This document shows, piece after piece, positions 1 to 11,317 of a stretch of 64,000 nucleotides of DNA. The DNA comes from Chitinispirillaceae bacterium (GTDB lineage: Bacteria; Fibrobacterota; Chitinivibrionia; Chitinivibrionales; Chitinispirillaceae), in contig JAFGDP010000095.1 in NCBI GenBank assembly GCA_016932075.1, forward strand, positions 1 to 64,000. Reading direction: 5' to 3'. The notes below the pieces were generated by a model. That model made no database searches, was not told the DNA's origin, and was given only the letters and a program-made list of their open reading frames with translations. The stretch's first letter is position 1; every line of letters starts with the position of its first letter. The position numbers and the translations under genes were made by a program.

Positions 1-1307
1 AGGCCGGCACGGTCGATGCCGAAGACGACCGGCAGACTGTCGAGCGCCACATCGTGGATGATCTGGTCGAGCGAACGCTGGAGAAACGTGGAATAGATCG
101 CCACCACCGGCCGCAACCCTTTGCGCGCGAGCCCGGCCGCAAAGGCGACTGCGTGCGGTTCCGCGATTCCCACGTCGAAGAAACGGTCCGGGAACTCTTT
201 TGAAAATTCGACAAGCCCAGTACCGTCGCGCATCGCCGCAGTAATGGCCACGATTTCCGGTCGGGAGCGCGCAAGCTCCACAACCGTTTTCCCGAATACC
301 TCGGAATAGGAGAGCGATTGCGGGGCGCGTTTGATAACTTCACCCGTTGAAACCGAAAAACAGCCGATGCCGTGGTATTTTGTGGCATTTTCTTCGGCAA
401 AGCTGAATCCCTTGCCTTTTCTCGTGAGGAGATGCACGAGAACCGGCTCCTTTGAGAGTTCGCGGACCGATGAAAACACCTCGATCATGGCGGGAATGTC
501 ATGACCGTTGATCGGTCCGAGGTATCTGATGCCCATATCCTGGAACAGTTTGCCTGGAATCAGGAGATGTTTGAGCGAATCGTCGATGCTGTGCACGACA
601 TTGCGAATACCCTTTCCTACTTTGGAAAGATTGCCGAGCATGTCCCATATTTCGCCTTTTATCTTGTAGTACCGTTTATCCGTAATGACGCGGGTAAGAT
701 ATCGTGAAAGCGCCCCTACATTGCGCGAAATCGACATTTCATTGTCATTGAGCACGATGGTAAGATTGGTCGCGAGTGATCCGAGGTTGTTGAGGCCCTC
801 AAAGGAGAGCCCGCCGGAAAGGGCTCCATCGCCGATCACGGCGATGATGGCGTAATGCTGTTTCAGAAGGTCGCGCGCGAGCGCCATACCCAGGGCGGTG
901 CTTATTGAAGCGGAGGCATGACCGGCAGACGAGGCATCGTATTCGCTTTCTGATACCCTGGGGAAACCGCTGAGACCTTCGAACTGGCGCAAGGTGGCAA
1001 AACGATCCGCCCTGCCGGTGATAATTTTATGGGCGTATGCCTGGTGTCCGACATCCCATATAATCTTATCTTCCGGCGTATCATAGACATAATGGAGCGC
1101 AATTGTCAATTCGACCGCCCCAAGGCTTGGCGCAAGATGGCCGCCGGTTTTGCTGACGACATCAACCATGAATTCACGGATTTCTTTTGCGAGATGCGGC
1201 AATGCATCATGAGGAAGCTTTCGCATGTCCGCGGGTGAATGAATGGAATCAAGGAAGTTCAAAATTCGTTCCACCTTTGGTGAAACAACAGGAAAACTAC
1301 CGGCCAT
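1..1307 (-). CDS. dxs: 1-deoxy-D-xylulose-5-phosphate synthase (3' end outside window)
   Basis: Thiamine-diphosphate enzyme that condenses pyruvate and glyceraldehyde 3-phosphate, the first step of the cytosolic MEP isoprenoid pathway. The reverse-strand translation starts MAGSFPVVSPKVERILNFLD at 1307 and runs off the left edge, giving about 435 of the usual 620-640 residues. Visible hallmarks are the GHQAYAHKIITGR stretch, the ThDP/Mg motif GDGALSGG followed by a conserved LNNLG, and the start of the pyrimidine-binding domain (ITAAMRDGTGL, VGIAEPHAVAFAAGLA). The upstream GNAT and cupin genes are on the same strand about 105 bp away, so co-transcription is possible. The 105-bp gap carries a 9-bp tandem duplication (TATCGTCTA twice near 1380-1398). 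Identity is near certain; only the C-terminus is missing. Confidence 0.97.
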   Translation of the reverse strand, partial: MAGSFPVVSPKVERILNFLDSIHSPADMRKLPHDALPHLAKEIREFMVDVVSKTGGHLAPSLGAVELTIALHYVYDTPEDKIIWDVGHQAYAHKIITGRADRFATLRQFEGLSGFPRVSESEYDASSAGHASASISTALGMALARDLLKQHYAIIAVIGDGALSGGLSFEGLNNLGSLATNLTIVLNDNEMSISRNVGALSRYLTRVITDKRYYKIKGEIWDMLGNLSKVGKGIRNVVHSIDDSLKHLLIPGKLFQDMGIRYLGPINGHDIPAMIEVFSSVRELSKEPVLVHLLTRKGKGFSFAEENATKYHGIGCFSVSTGEVIKRAPQSLSYSEVFGKTVVELARSRPEIVAITAAMRDGTGLVEFSKEFPDRFFDVGIAEPHAVAFAAGLARKGLRPVVAIYSTFLQRSLDQIIHDVALDSLPVVFGIDRAG

Positions 1308-1412
1308 CCCGGTAGCATCTTCATCAGGAATCCGTTACAATAACCTTTAAAAATACTATAGGGCGGTTACAGAAATCCGTATCGTCTATATCGTCTATAT
1401 AGAAATATATCC

Positions 1413-1919
1413 TCAGTGTTTTTTCACCAGGGTGATGACCCGGGGGAAAAAACCGAATCGGCGGTAGAAAGCAAGGGTGGTTTCATTCCCAACAGCAACA
1501 TTTACCGTAATCGCGTCAGGACGATGCAATGCGAACCATTGCAGGATCATACTGACCAGGCGGCTTCCCGCTCCGGAACGACGAAACGGCTTATCGACAA
1601 AAAGTGAATCGATCTCGGCAATGTTTTCTGCATTGATCGTTCCGACAGTATATCCTATAAGGGTCCTATTTTTGGCTGATCGGGCGAGAATTACCCGCAT
1701 TTTTTTCTTGGAGGCTTTTATCAGCAGCTCCTTTTTCCGGTCGGAGAATGCGCGATTCCTGAATTCTTCTGCAAAAAAAGGAGAGAAGTCGGCATGGTCA
1801 AGGGTCAGTTTCTGCCACAGCGGCGCAATCCGGTCAAGCAGCCCGATACCGCCTTCAGTAAAAATCATCTCCGGTTCAGAAACCCGCGTTTTTTCCCTCG
1901 CCGGTGCTTTTTTTTTCAC
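1413..1919 (-). CDS. GNAT-family N-acetyltransferase
   Basis: A 168-residue protein with the acetyl-CoA-dependent GNAT fold. Around residues 95-125 it shows the beta4/alpha3 pattern, IDSLFVDKPFRRSGAGSRLV, whose R-R-S-G-A-G is the pyrophosphate-binding loop (consensus Q/R-x-x-G-x-G/A). The closing beta5/alpha4 segment NVAVGNETTLAFYRRFGF is typical of single-domain GNATs. The substrate cannot be told from sequence. Its ATG lies inside the stop region of the upstream cupin gene (ATGA overlap at 1916-1919), so the two are translationally coupled. The first 15 residues are Lys/Arg-rich and probably disordered. Confidence 0.85.
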   Translation of the reverse strand: MKKKAPAREKTRVSEPEMIFTEGGIGLLDRIAPLWQKLTLDHADFSPFFAEEFRNRAFSDRKKELLIKASKKKMRVILARSAKNRTLIGYTVGTINAENIAEIDSLFVDKPFRRSGAGSRLVSMILQWFALHRPDAITVNVAVGNETTLAFYRRFGFFPRVITLVKKH

Positions 1920-2272
1920 GATGACGTACTCCGTTTAAGCCAGAAGTCGAAAGGGCGGCCAGGAATGAAAATATCAAGTCCTGTTGAAGGTTCCTTCCGT
2001 GGATTAGACACCGCGTGGGCCTCGTTACCGGGAAAAAACGCGGCATCCCCCTGCGTGAGCAGCGTCTCATCACCCATGTCGTTTCTGACCACGAGCATTC
2101 CGTCCAATACAACAAGTACCTGGGCGTTTGGATGGCGGTGCAGTGGCGATGCGTGAAGGCCGGGCTTTATGAAATGCTCGATTGAAACATCCTTTTGAGA
2201 ACATATCAGTGAACGCAGCCATCCTTGCTCGGGTTCGCACCGCCGGGCAGTGGCATGATGGATAACCTGCAT
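1916..2272 (-). CDS. Small cupin-domain protein
   Basis: A 118-residue single-domain cupin. Motif 1 is seen as HASPLHRHPNAQVLVVLDG (residues ~40-58; HxH followed by a Q where many cupins have E). Motif 2 is seen as GDAAFFPGNEAHAVSNP (residues ~74-90; G, P-G, and H), which gives the usual metal-binding set. Such proteins are metal-dependent sugar or small-molecule binders or isomerases, and no specific function can be assigned. It is the first gene of a minus-strand pair with the GNAT gene (4-bp overlap) and is divergent from tgt, with about 106 bp between the starts. Confidence 0.75.
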   Translation of the reverse strand: MQVIHHATARRCEPEQGWLRSLICSQKDVSIEHFIKPGLHASPLHRHPNAQVLVVLDGMLVVRNDMGDETLLTQGDAAFFPGNEAHAVSNPRKEPSTGLDIFIPGRPFDFWLKRSTSS

Positions 2273-2315
2273 TGCTCCTCCTTTCCGGCAAACGGATCAT
2301 ATGCAGTTGGTGTGA

Positions 2316-3975
<1,660 letters not shown>

Positions 3976-4192
3976 AACGATCGGACGTTTTCGGTGTTTC
4001 CCATCTGTTCTTTCCACTAACCAACGATGAAAAAAAACATGAGTCCTGTTCAGGTGGTGCTCAGTCCTCGATCCTCCCCTCAGAGCCGACGCACCATTTT
4101 TAACGCCGGCGGCCCGAAATTATGAGCTTTAAGCGCCCATTATTTATACTATTGTACAGTTTATTTGATTATAGGAAAGGGAGGGAGATGCT

Positions 4193-7100
4193 ATGAAACC
4201 CAAGGCAACACTCGTGATTATGCTGTTAGCCGGTGTGATCATCGCCGGTACCATTATCAATGGCGGTAGTCAGCTGGTTTCGTTTGCATCGGTGCAGTCG
4301 CTTTTGACCACTCCGGCTGCTCCGAAAAAGAGCGACGCTTCAGACTGGAAGAAGATTGACTCGCTGGTTAAAGCCGGCCTTACGAAGTCCGCCCTCAAAG
4401 AGGTGGAAGCTCTGTACGCCAGGAGTAAAAAAAGCGGTGCCACGACGCAATTCATCAAAGCGCTCATGTACCGGATGCGGCTTGATTCGCGCCGTGAAGA
4501 ACAATCTCTCGTCAAATCCTTACGCAGGCTTGAGCGGGAAACGGCCGAAGCAAAGGGACCCCTCAAGGCGATCCTGCATTCGATAACCGCTGAAATATAC
4601 TGGCGTTATTATCAGGAAAACCGATGGCGGTTTTTCAGCCGGACCCAAACCGATTCTTTCAAACAGGACGATATCACCACGTGGGACCTTTCTGCGATCG
4701 TATCGGCAACGATCGACCACTATGATAAATCACTGGCGGACAAGGATCTGCTGAAAAAGACAAAACTGGACGGGTATAGTGACATCCTGTTCCAGGGAAA
4801 AGAATCGGGAAAACGCAGGCCGACGCTATTGGACTTTCTGGCGCATCGAGCCATTGACATGTATATGAACTCGGAGGCCGATCTGCCGCAGCCTTTCTAT
4901 GTGTTCCAGCTTGATAAAAAGGAGTACTTCGCTTCGCTTCCGGCATTTTCAACGATCAAACTCAGCACTAAAGATACTCTCTCATTCAAGTTCCGCGCGC
5001 TTCAACTTCTGCAGGAACTGGTCGTGTTCCATAAAGGCGATGCCGATCCTGAAGCGCTTTTTGACACCGACCTCAAGCGTCTTGATTTTGTGTGGCGGTA
5101 TTCAACCCTCGAAAACAGGGACAGCCTGTATCTCCAGTCGCTTGAGGGGCTCGAGCAGCGATGCGGAACGTCCCCTATTGCCACCGAGGTCATGCATGAG
5201 ACCGCACAGTGGTATGCGAGAAAAGGGAGGGAATACAAGGCGGGGACCAATGAGAACTCCCGGTGGTTCTGTAAAAAAGCGGTGGAAATCTGTTCCCAGG
5301 CGATGAAAAAACACCCGAAATCCTACGGCGCCTGTCTTTGCAAAGTCCTCAAGCAGGAGCTCAGTGCCAAGAGCATTTCCCTGGAAGCCGAGGAGGTTGT
5401 CTTGCCCGAAGCGCCATTTCGCGCGCTTCTCGGCTGGAAAAACATAGGCCGGGTATGGTTCAGGCTTATCCCCATGGATCGGGATGTGTATAATAAGCTC
5501 AAGGAGCAGCACGGGTACCATGAACAGGAAAAGCTGATCCAATATCTGCGGGAGAAGAAACCGGTCGCTGCCTGGAACACGCAGGTACCCGACGAGGGTG
5601 ATTTCCAATATCACAGTGCGGAAGTCAAGATCCCGAAGTGCTCGTATGGTTTTTATGTGCTTTGTGCGAGCAGCAACGCCGATTTTTCCTATCCGAAAAA
5701 CGGTATTGCGGTATGTCACTTCTGGGTTTCGCGCATAGCCTATTTCTGCAGGGCGAATAAAAATACGTATGAATTTTATCTTCGCGACCGCGAGACCGGC
5801 CTGCCGATCGCGCAGGCCAAAGTTAAAAAGCTGGAACGGGTCTATGACCAGGCGAAGCGTCAGTATAGTATCCAGTCCAAAAGCGCCGTTACCAGCGACA
5901 AGGAGGGTAAGGTGGTTTTCCCCTCACCCTATAAAAAGAAGGTGCGTTATTCGCATCCGTTCCGCCTCGAAGTGGTGAGCGGCAAGGACCGGCTTGTAAG
6001 CGAACGGGAGTATTTTCACTATCACCATTCGGGAAAGGTTTCCAAGCGGACGCAGACTTTTTTCTTCACCGACCGTTCGGTCTACCGGCCCGGCCAAACC
6101 GTGTACTTCAAGGCAATCGTGCTGAAGCGGATCGGTGATTCGTGCGTCATCGTCCCGCGGCACAAGACCACGGTTGAATTCCGTGATGTAAATTTTAAAA
6201 AAGTGTCTGACCTTTCACTGGTCACCAACGAGTACGGCACGATGAGCGGGCAGTTCGTGGCGCCGCTCGGTGTTTTAAACGGGCAGATGAGCATTCGTGA
6301 GAAAGGCGGTTCGGTGTTTTTTAACGTGGAAGAATATAAGCGCCCGAAGTTCGAGATAACGACGGATCCGATAAAGAGCGCATACCGCCTTGGCCAAAAA
6401 ATTACGCTGCGGGGCAAGGCGCAGGCATATGCCGGCTCAGCGGTTGACGGCGCGCAGGTTAGTTTTCGTGTTGTTCGTTCTACCGCCTATCCGTTCCGGT
6501 TCGGATGGTGGGATCTGTGGTGCCCCCCCTCTCCGGAAATGGAGATCATCAGCGGTTCCACGAAGACGAATGATACCGGAGGGTTTGCCGTGACGTTCAC
6601 GGCGATCCCGGACCGGTCAGTTGCTAAGCGCTACAAGCCGGTCTTTATCTACACCACCCATTTCGATATAACTGATATAAACGGCGAAACCCGGAGCATG
6701 CAGACACCTGTTTCTGTGGGATATGACGCCCTCCTTTTGTCGCTTGCTATTGGCGATCAAATAGAAAAGGACAGAGACTCGGTGTTTGTGATCCAGGCAA
6801 CCAACCTGAGCGGGATATCGCAGCCCGCAAAGGGTACCATCCGGATCAGCCGCCTTGCAGCTCCATCGATACCCCTTCGTGAGCGGCTCTGGCAGAAACC
6901 TGATAAATATATCATCAAAAAAGAAGAGTATCTTCGATTGTTTCCGGGGCTGCCCTATGCGGACGAGGAACGAGTCGATGTATGGCCGAAACAAAAAGAG
7001 ATGCTCAGGAAGGCATTTGATACAAAAAAGGATACCACGGTAGTGATTGCCGGTATGAAGGGATGGCCGCAGGGCGTGTATTCGGTTGAAACACAGGCAA

Positions 7101-10100
7101 AAGATACGTTTGGCAAAAAGGTCGTTACCACGCAGTACTTCACGCTGTTTTCGCGCACGGAAACAACGCCGCCAGCGCCCTTGTGCGACTGGTTTTCGGT
7201 ATTGAAAAATGAGGGAGAACCCGGAGAAAAGGCGGCATTTTTAATAGGTTCAGGTGAGAAAAACGTAAAAATCCTTTTTGAGGTCGAACAGGGGAAAGAA
7301 ATAGTTCAACAGAAATGGCTCACTATTTCGGCAGGTCAAAAAGTTTTCGAAGTGCCGATTAAGGAGAAGCACCGGGGAAATTTCAGCGTGCATTTTACCT
7401 TCATCAGGAATGGCCGGTGTTATCGGCATGATGAGTTGATCACCGTCCCCTGGACAAATAAGGAACTTTCCTTCTCATTCGAAACGTTCCGATCGACGCT
7501 TGAACCGGGCCAGAAAGAGAGGTGGAAGATCAAAATATCCGGAGCGAAGAAAGACAAGATTGCGGCTGAAATGGCGACGGCGATGTACGATGCTTCGCTG
7601 GATGCGTTCAGACCGCACTCATGGAGCTTTAACATCCTTCCCTCAGGCGGTTCTGGATTGACGTGGGACGCAACCGGCCAATTCGGTCAGGCATCGGCAG
7701 ATATTTACACAAGCCAGTGGAATCCCTCCGCCTCGTGTCCCGCATTGAGCTATCCTTATCTAAACTGGTTCGGCTTTTCCCCAGTTTACTACGGTGGATA
7801 CGGGATCGGAGGTGGTATGGGTATGATGAGAAAGTCGCCGTATGCGCTTGCTGATGAGCCTGAGATGCTTTTTTCAAGCCCTGCAATGCCAGCTCCAACC
7901 GCTTCCCCGACGTCACGTACCGATTCAGATGGGGCAGGGGACAAGCGGGAGTCGACTAGGCCGGAGCAAAAGAAGGCGCATGACGGGCGCGCGGCAAGGG
8001 TGGATGATGAGAGGGCAGCATTGCCCGCGGGGGTCGACGGTCTTGATGCCATTAAGGCCCGTGCAAATCTTAATGAGACCGCATTTTTCTTTCCGCAGCT
8101 TATGACCGATAAAAATGGCGACATTATTGTTTCGTTTACCATGCCCGAAGCGCTTACAAGGTGGAAAATGCTCGGTTTCGCGCACACCAAGGATTTACAA
8201 TACGGCCTGGTGACAAAAGAGGTCGTTACCCAGAAACAATTCATGGTTGTCCCAAATCTGCCGCGGTTTTTACGGGAGAATGACAGCATCTCGATTTCAG
8301 CAAAAGTGACTAACCTTTCAGACAAGGAGCTTGCCGGTTCGGCGCAACTCATGCTTTTTGATGCTGCGACGATGCGTCCTGTGGATTCGGCAATGGCAAA
8401 CCGTACCCCGCAGCAAACCATAACCGTGAAGGAAAAGCGTTCAACGCAGGTCGGCTGGAACATCGCAGTACCTGAAGGTCTTGGTGCCGTTACCGTAAGG
8501 ATCGTTGCCAAGGCCGGAGGTTTCACTGACGGCGAGGAAACCACGCTTCCTGTGCTTACCAATCGGATGCTGGTGACTGAAATCCTTCCACTGGATGTCC
8601 GTGGCAAGGGGACGAAGAAGTTCGCCTTTGAAAAATTCATTGCACAGGAAAAGATGTCATCGACGCTACGCAGCCATCGGCTGACACTTGAGTTCACGCA
8701 AAATCCTGTGTGGTATGCGATTCAGGCACTGCCGTATCTCATGGAATTTCCTCACGATTGCTCGGAACAGATATTCGCCCGGCTGTACGCAAATACCATT
8801 GCGTCGAGCATTGCCAATGCGCACCCCCGGATCAAGGCGGTATTTGAGACCTGGAAATCCTTAACACCAGGCGCCTTGCTTTCGAATCTTAAAAAGAACC
8901 GGGAGTTGAAGAGCGCCCTTCTCGAGGAAACGCCGTGGGTGCTTGACGGGACAGACGAATCGGAGCGTAAACAGAGGGTCGCGCTTCTTTTTGACCTTAA
9001 CAAGATGTCCAACGAGTTTGACGAAGCGAGTCATAAGCTCGAAAAATTGCAAATGACAAACGGAGGATGGCCCTGGTTCGCCGGCATGCCCGATGACCGT
9101 TATATCACGCAGTACATCGTTACCGGGTTCGGTCGGTTGATGCATCTCGGCATGATCGACAAGGAGAAACACCATGAACTCATGAAAATGATAAACCTTG
9201 CCGTTCGCTATACCGACGACAGAATCAACCAGGATTATGACGGTATCATGAAACGTAAGACGCACCGTGATTCCAATCATCTTGGCGCACTGCAGATACA
9301 GTATCTGTATGCCCGTTCATTTTTCAAGGGAATGGAAGTCGCTGCAGATAATAAAAAAGCGGTTGCCTATTTCAAGGGTCAGGCCAAGAGATACTGGCTC
9401 CGGAACAACCGCTACCTGCAGTGCATGATTGCGCTCGCGCTTAACCGTATGGGTGATGACAAGGTGCCGGCTGCCATTATCAGGTCACTCAAGGAGAATG
9501 CATTGAAAAGTGACGAAATGGGCATGTACTGGAAGGAGATGTATGAAGGCTATCACTGGTATGAAGCGGCCATCGAGTCGCAGGCGCTATTTATCGAGGC
9601 GTTTGATGAGGTTGCCCATGATGATTCCTCTGTGGAGGCTATGAAGGTGTGGCTGCTGAAGAGCAAGCAGACACAGAACTGGAAAACCACCAGGGCGACT
9701 GCGGAAGCGTGTTACGCGCTGCTTCTTCGTGGCTCGCAGACGCTGGCAAAAAGAAGCGATGTCCTCGTCAAGCTTGGACCAGTCATCGTTGATCCCAACA
9801 AGCTCAGGGACGTACGGGCCGAAGCCGGGACCGGTTACTTTAAAACCTCGTGGAGCGGAGGGGATATCGTTCCCTCGATGGGAAAGGTAACCGTTGAAAA
9901 AAGAGGTAAGGGCGTGGCATGGGGCGCAGTCTACTGGCAGTATTTCGAGCAGCTGGACAATATCACGCCGGCATCCACGCCGCTCAAATTGTCCAAGAAA
10001 CTTTTTGTCAAGCATACCGGCGATCGTGGTCCGGTCCTTAAACCGCATACCGGCAGATCATCATTGAGGGTCGGGGATAAAATCACGGTACGTATCGAAG

Positions 10101-10402
10101 TGCGTGTCGACCGCGACCTCGAGTACGTGCACATGAAGGATATGCGGGCCGCAGGCTTCGAGCCCAAGGCCGTATTGTCAGGCTACCAGTGGCAAGACGG
10201 GCTCGGCTACTATGAAAGCACCCGCGACTGCGCGACGCATTTTTTCTTTTCTCGCCTAGGAAAAGGGACCTATGTGTTCGAGTATGACGTGGTCGTGAGC
10301 CACAAGGGTGATTTTTCAAACGGGATCACCTCGATTCAGTGCCTGTACGCCCCTGAATTTGCATGCCACTCAGAGGGGATACGGGTGAGGGTAGGGGAGT
10401 AA
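4193..10402 (+). CDS. Giant alpha-2-macroglobulin family protein with intact thioester
   Basis: A 2069-residue envelope protein. An N-terminal hydrophobic segment (residues ~6-28) without a clear lipobox suggests a signal anchor or an uncleaved signal. The family traps attacking proteases: bait cleavage triggers a conformational change and covalent capture through a Cys-Gln thioester. Visible parts are an alpha-helical N-terminal region, an MG2-type strand YRPGQTVYFKAIV near residue 630, a Gly/Tyr/Met-rich then charged low-complexity linker (~1180-1290), the A2M segment around NGDIIVSFTMPEALTRWKM (~1310), and the thioester DCSEQ with Cys1523 and Gln1526. The thioester is followed by an alpha-toroid (NGGWPWFAG repeats) to about residue 1800. 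A strong Shine-Dalgarno (GGGAGG) precedes the ATG. No pbpC neighbour is present, unlike the classical E. coli-type pair. Confidence 0.93.
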   Translation: MKPKATLVIMLLAGVIIAGTIINGGSQLVSFASVQSLLTTPAAPKKSDASDWKKIDSLVKAGLTKSALKEVEALYARSKKSGATTQFIKALMYRMRLDSRREEQSLVKSLRRLERETAEAKGPLKAILHSITAEIYWRYYQENRWRFFSRTQTDSFKQDDITTWDLSAIVSATIDHYDKSLADKDLLKKTKLDGYSDILFQGKESGKRRPTLLDFLAHRAIDMYMNSEADLPQPFYVFQLDKKEYFASLPAFSTIKLSTKDTLSFKFRALQLLQELVVFHKGDADPEALFDTDLKRLDFVWRYSTLENRDSLYLQSLEGLEQRCGTSPIATEVMHETAQWYARKGREYKAGTNENSRWFCKKAVEICSQAMKKHPKSYGACLCKVLKQELSAKSISLEAEEVVLPEAPFRALLGWKNIGRVWFRLIPMDRDVYNKLKEQHGYHEQEKLIQYLREKKPVAAWNTQVPDEGDFQYHSAEVKIPKCSYGFYVLCASSNADFSYPKNGIAVCHFWVSRIAYFCRANKNTYEFYLRDRETGLPIAQAKVKKLERVYDQAKRQYSIQSKSAVTSDKEGKVVFPSPYKKKVRYSHPFRLEVVSGKDRLVSEREYFHYHHSGKVSKRTQTFFFTDRSVYRPGQTVYFKAIVLKRIGDSCVIVPRHKTTVEFRDVNFKKVSDLSLVTNEYGTMSGQFVAPLGVLNGQMSIREKGGSVFFNVEEYKRPKFEITTDPIKSAYRLGQKITLRGKAQAYAGSAVDGAQVSFRVVRSTAYPFRFGWWDLWCPPSPEMEIISGSTKTNDTGGFAVTFTAIPDRSVAKRYKPVFIYTTHFDITDINGETRSMQTPVSVGYDALLLSLAIGDQIEKDRDSVFVIQATNLSGISQPAKGTIRISRLAAPSIPLRERLWQKPDKYIIKKEEYLRLFPGLPYADEERVDVWPKQKEMLRKAFDTKKDTTVVIAGMKGWPQGVYSVETQAKDTFGKKVVTTQYFTLFSRTETTPPAPLCDWFSVLKNEGEPGEKAAFLIGSGEKNVKILFEVEQGKEIVQQKWLTISAGQKVFEVPIKEKHRGNFSVHFTFIRNGRCYRHDELITVPWTNKELSFSFETFRSTLEPGQKERWKIKISGAKKDKIAAEMATAMYDASLDAFRPHSWSFNILPSGGSGLTWDATGQFGQASADIYTSQWNPSASCPALSYPYLNWFGFSPVYYGGYGIGGGMGMMRKSPYALADEPEMLFSSPAMPAPTASPTSRTDSDGAGDKRESTRPEQKKAHDGRAARVDDERAALPAGVDGLDAIKARANLNETAFFFPQLMTDKNGDIIVSFTMPEALTRWKMLGFAHTKDLQYGLVTKEVVTQKQFMVVPNLPRFLRENDSISISAKVTNLSDKELAGSAQLMLFDAATMRPVDSAMANRTPQQTITVKEKRSTQVGWNIAVPEGLGAVTVRIVAKAGGFTDGEETTLPVLTNRMLVTEILPLDVRGKGTKKFAFEKFIAQEKMSSTLRSHRLTLEFTQNPVWYAIQALPYLMEFPHDCSEQIFARLYANTIASSIANAHPRIKAVFETWKSLTPGALLSNLKKNRELKSALLEETPWVLDGTDESERKQRVALLFDLNKMSNEFDEASHKLEKLQMTNGGWPWFAGMPDDRYITQYIVTGFGRLMHLGMIDKEKHHELMKMINLAVRYTDDRINQDYDGIMKRKTHRDSNHLGALQIQYLYARSFFKGMEVAADNKKAVAYFKGQAKRYWLRNNRYLQCMIALALNRMGDDKVPAAIIRSLKENALKSDEMGMYWKEMYEGYHWYEAAIESQALFIEAFDEVAHDDSSVEAMKVWLLKSKQTQNWKTTRATAEACYALLLRGSQTLAKRSDVLVKLGPVIVDPNKLRDVRAEAGTGYFKTSWSGGDIVPSMGKVTVEKRGKGVAWGAVYWQYFEQLDNITPASTPLKLSKKLFVKHTGDRGPVLKPHTGRSSLRVGDKITVRIEVRVDRDLEYVHMKDMRAAGFEPKAVLSGYQWQDGLGYYESTRDCATHFFFSRLGKGTYVFEYDVVVSHKGDFSNGITSIQCLYAPEFACHSEGIRVRVGE

Positions 10403-10416
10403 GAAGATAGAAATAC

Positions 10417-10455
10417 GAAACCCGAAACTGAAACTCTTTTACTGTTTCGGATTTC
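10417..10455. terminator. Possible bidirectional hairpin between convergent genes
   Basis: GAAACCCGAAAC and GTTTCGGATTTC form a 12-bp stem with one mismatch around a T-rich loop, in the 69 bp between the macroglobulin stop and the stop of the convergent rhomboid gene. Position favours a shared terminator, but there is no proper U tract on either side. Confidence 0.4.
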
Positions 10456-10471
10456 AAGTTCCAGGTTATCG

Positions 10472-11218
10472 CTATCTCCATCTCATCCGTCTCATGAGCG
10501 ACCGGTGTGCAGCCACACGGTTTTTATCCTGGAATAGCTGTAGGAGAACTACGCCTGCAGCAAAACCGCCGATATGCGCCCAGAAAGCCACGCCTCCGCC
10601 TGAACCTGCCACTGAAGGAATAGCGCCGACAAGCTGAAGCAGAAACCAGTAGCCGAGCATAAGCCATGCGGGAAGAATAATGCGTGTGATAATACCGAAA
10701 AAAATCAGGACATGCACGCCCGCGTTCGGGTACAGGACCGCATAGGCGCCCATGACCCCGCCGATCGCTCCCGACGCGCCCACCATGGGTACGGTGGATC
10801 CCGGATTTGAAAGTATTTGGGCACCCGCAGCCGCCAGCCCGCACAACAGGTAGAAAACAAGGAAACGGATTCGGCCCATGGCATCTTCAACGTTATCACC
10901 AAATACCGATAAAAACCAGAGATTGCCGATAATATGAAACCATCCGCCATGCATGAACATATGAGAAATGAGCGAGAACCAGTTGGGATCTCCCTCAATG
11001 ATATATGCCATGCGGTATCCGAGCGGAATGGCGGTGCCTTCAGGAACGGTTCCAAGAAGCTCGCCGGGAATGAGTCCGTAGGCGCACACGGATCTGACAA
11101 GCATGGAACCGGCACCCAGCCCCTGAACAAAGATCCATACGGCGATATTGATCGCAATTATGATAAGCGTGGCGACTGATTTATTGATGGTCGGATTGTC
11201 ATCGCGAAGCGGAAACAT
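10472..11218 (-). CDS. Rhomboid intramembrane serine protease
   Basis: A 248-residue polytopic inner-membrane protein that cleaves transmembrane substrates within the bilayer. The catalytic Ser is in GASGAIGG (Ser149) and the catalytic His in HIGGFAAG (His215), the correct GxSG...H dyad for rhomboids. A conserved HMFMHGGWFHIIGNLWFL element (H-x-x-x-H with the N-x-W-F-L pattern) precedes the active-site helix. Hydrophobic segments fit six transmembrane helices. Its first residues, MFPLRDDNPT, match the common bacterial subtype that begins with a short cytosolic P-L-x-D-x-x-P motif. It is convergent with the macroglobulin gene. A second rhomboid lies at 60264-61109. Confidence 0.92.
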   Translation of the reverse strand: MFPLRDDNPTINKSVATLIIIAINIAVWIFVQGLGAGSMLVRSVCAYGLIPGELLGTVPEGTAIPLGYRMAYIIEGDPNWFSLISHMFMHGGWFHIIGNLWFLSVFGDNVEDAMGRIRFLVFYLLCGLAAAGAQILSNPGSTVPMVGASGAIGGVMGAYAVLYPNAGVHVLIFFGIITRIILPAWLMLGYWFLLQLVGAIPSVAGSGGGVAFWAHIGGFAAGVVLLQLFQDKNRVAAHRSLMRRMRWR

Positions 11219-11251
11219 GGCACAAATATAAACGATGCCTTGCTGCTATGA

Positions 11252-11275
11252 GGAGCGGTGAAATGAGTCCGCTCC
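11252..11275. repeat. Short perfect hairpin
   Basis: GGAGCGG and CCGCTCC form a 7-bp perfect stem around a 10-nt loop, between the lipoprotein stop (11318) and the rhomboid start (11218). Both genes are on the minus strand. With no T-run after it, it could be a Rho-assisted terminator, an mRNA stabiliser or a chance palindrome. Confidence 0.3.
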
Positions 11276-11317
11276 GCCACAGCGACGTTTCACGGTTAAT
11301 CTCCGGCAGAAATAAGA

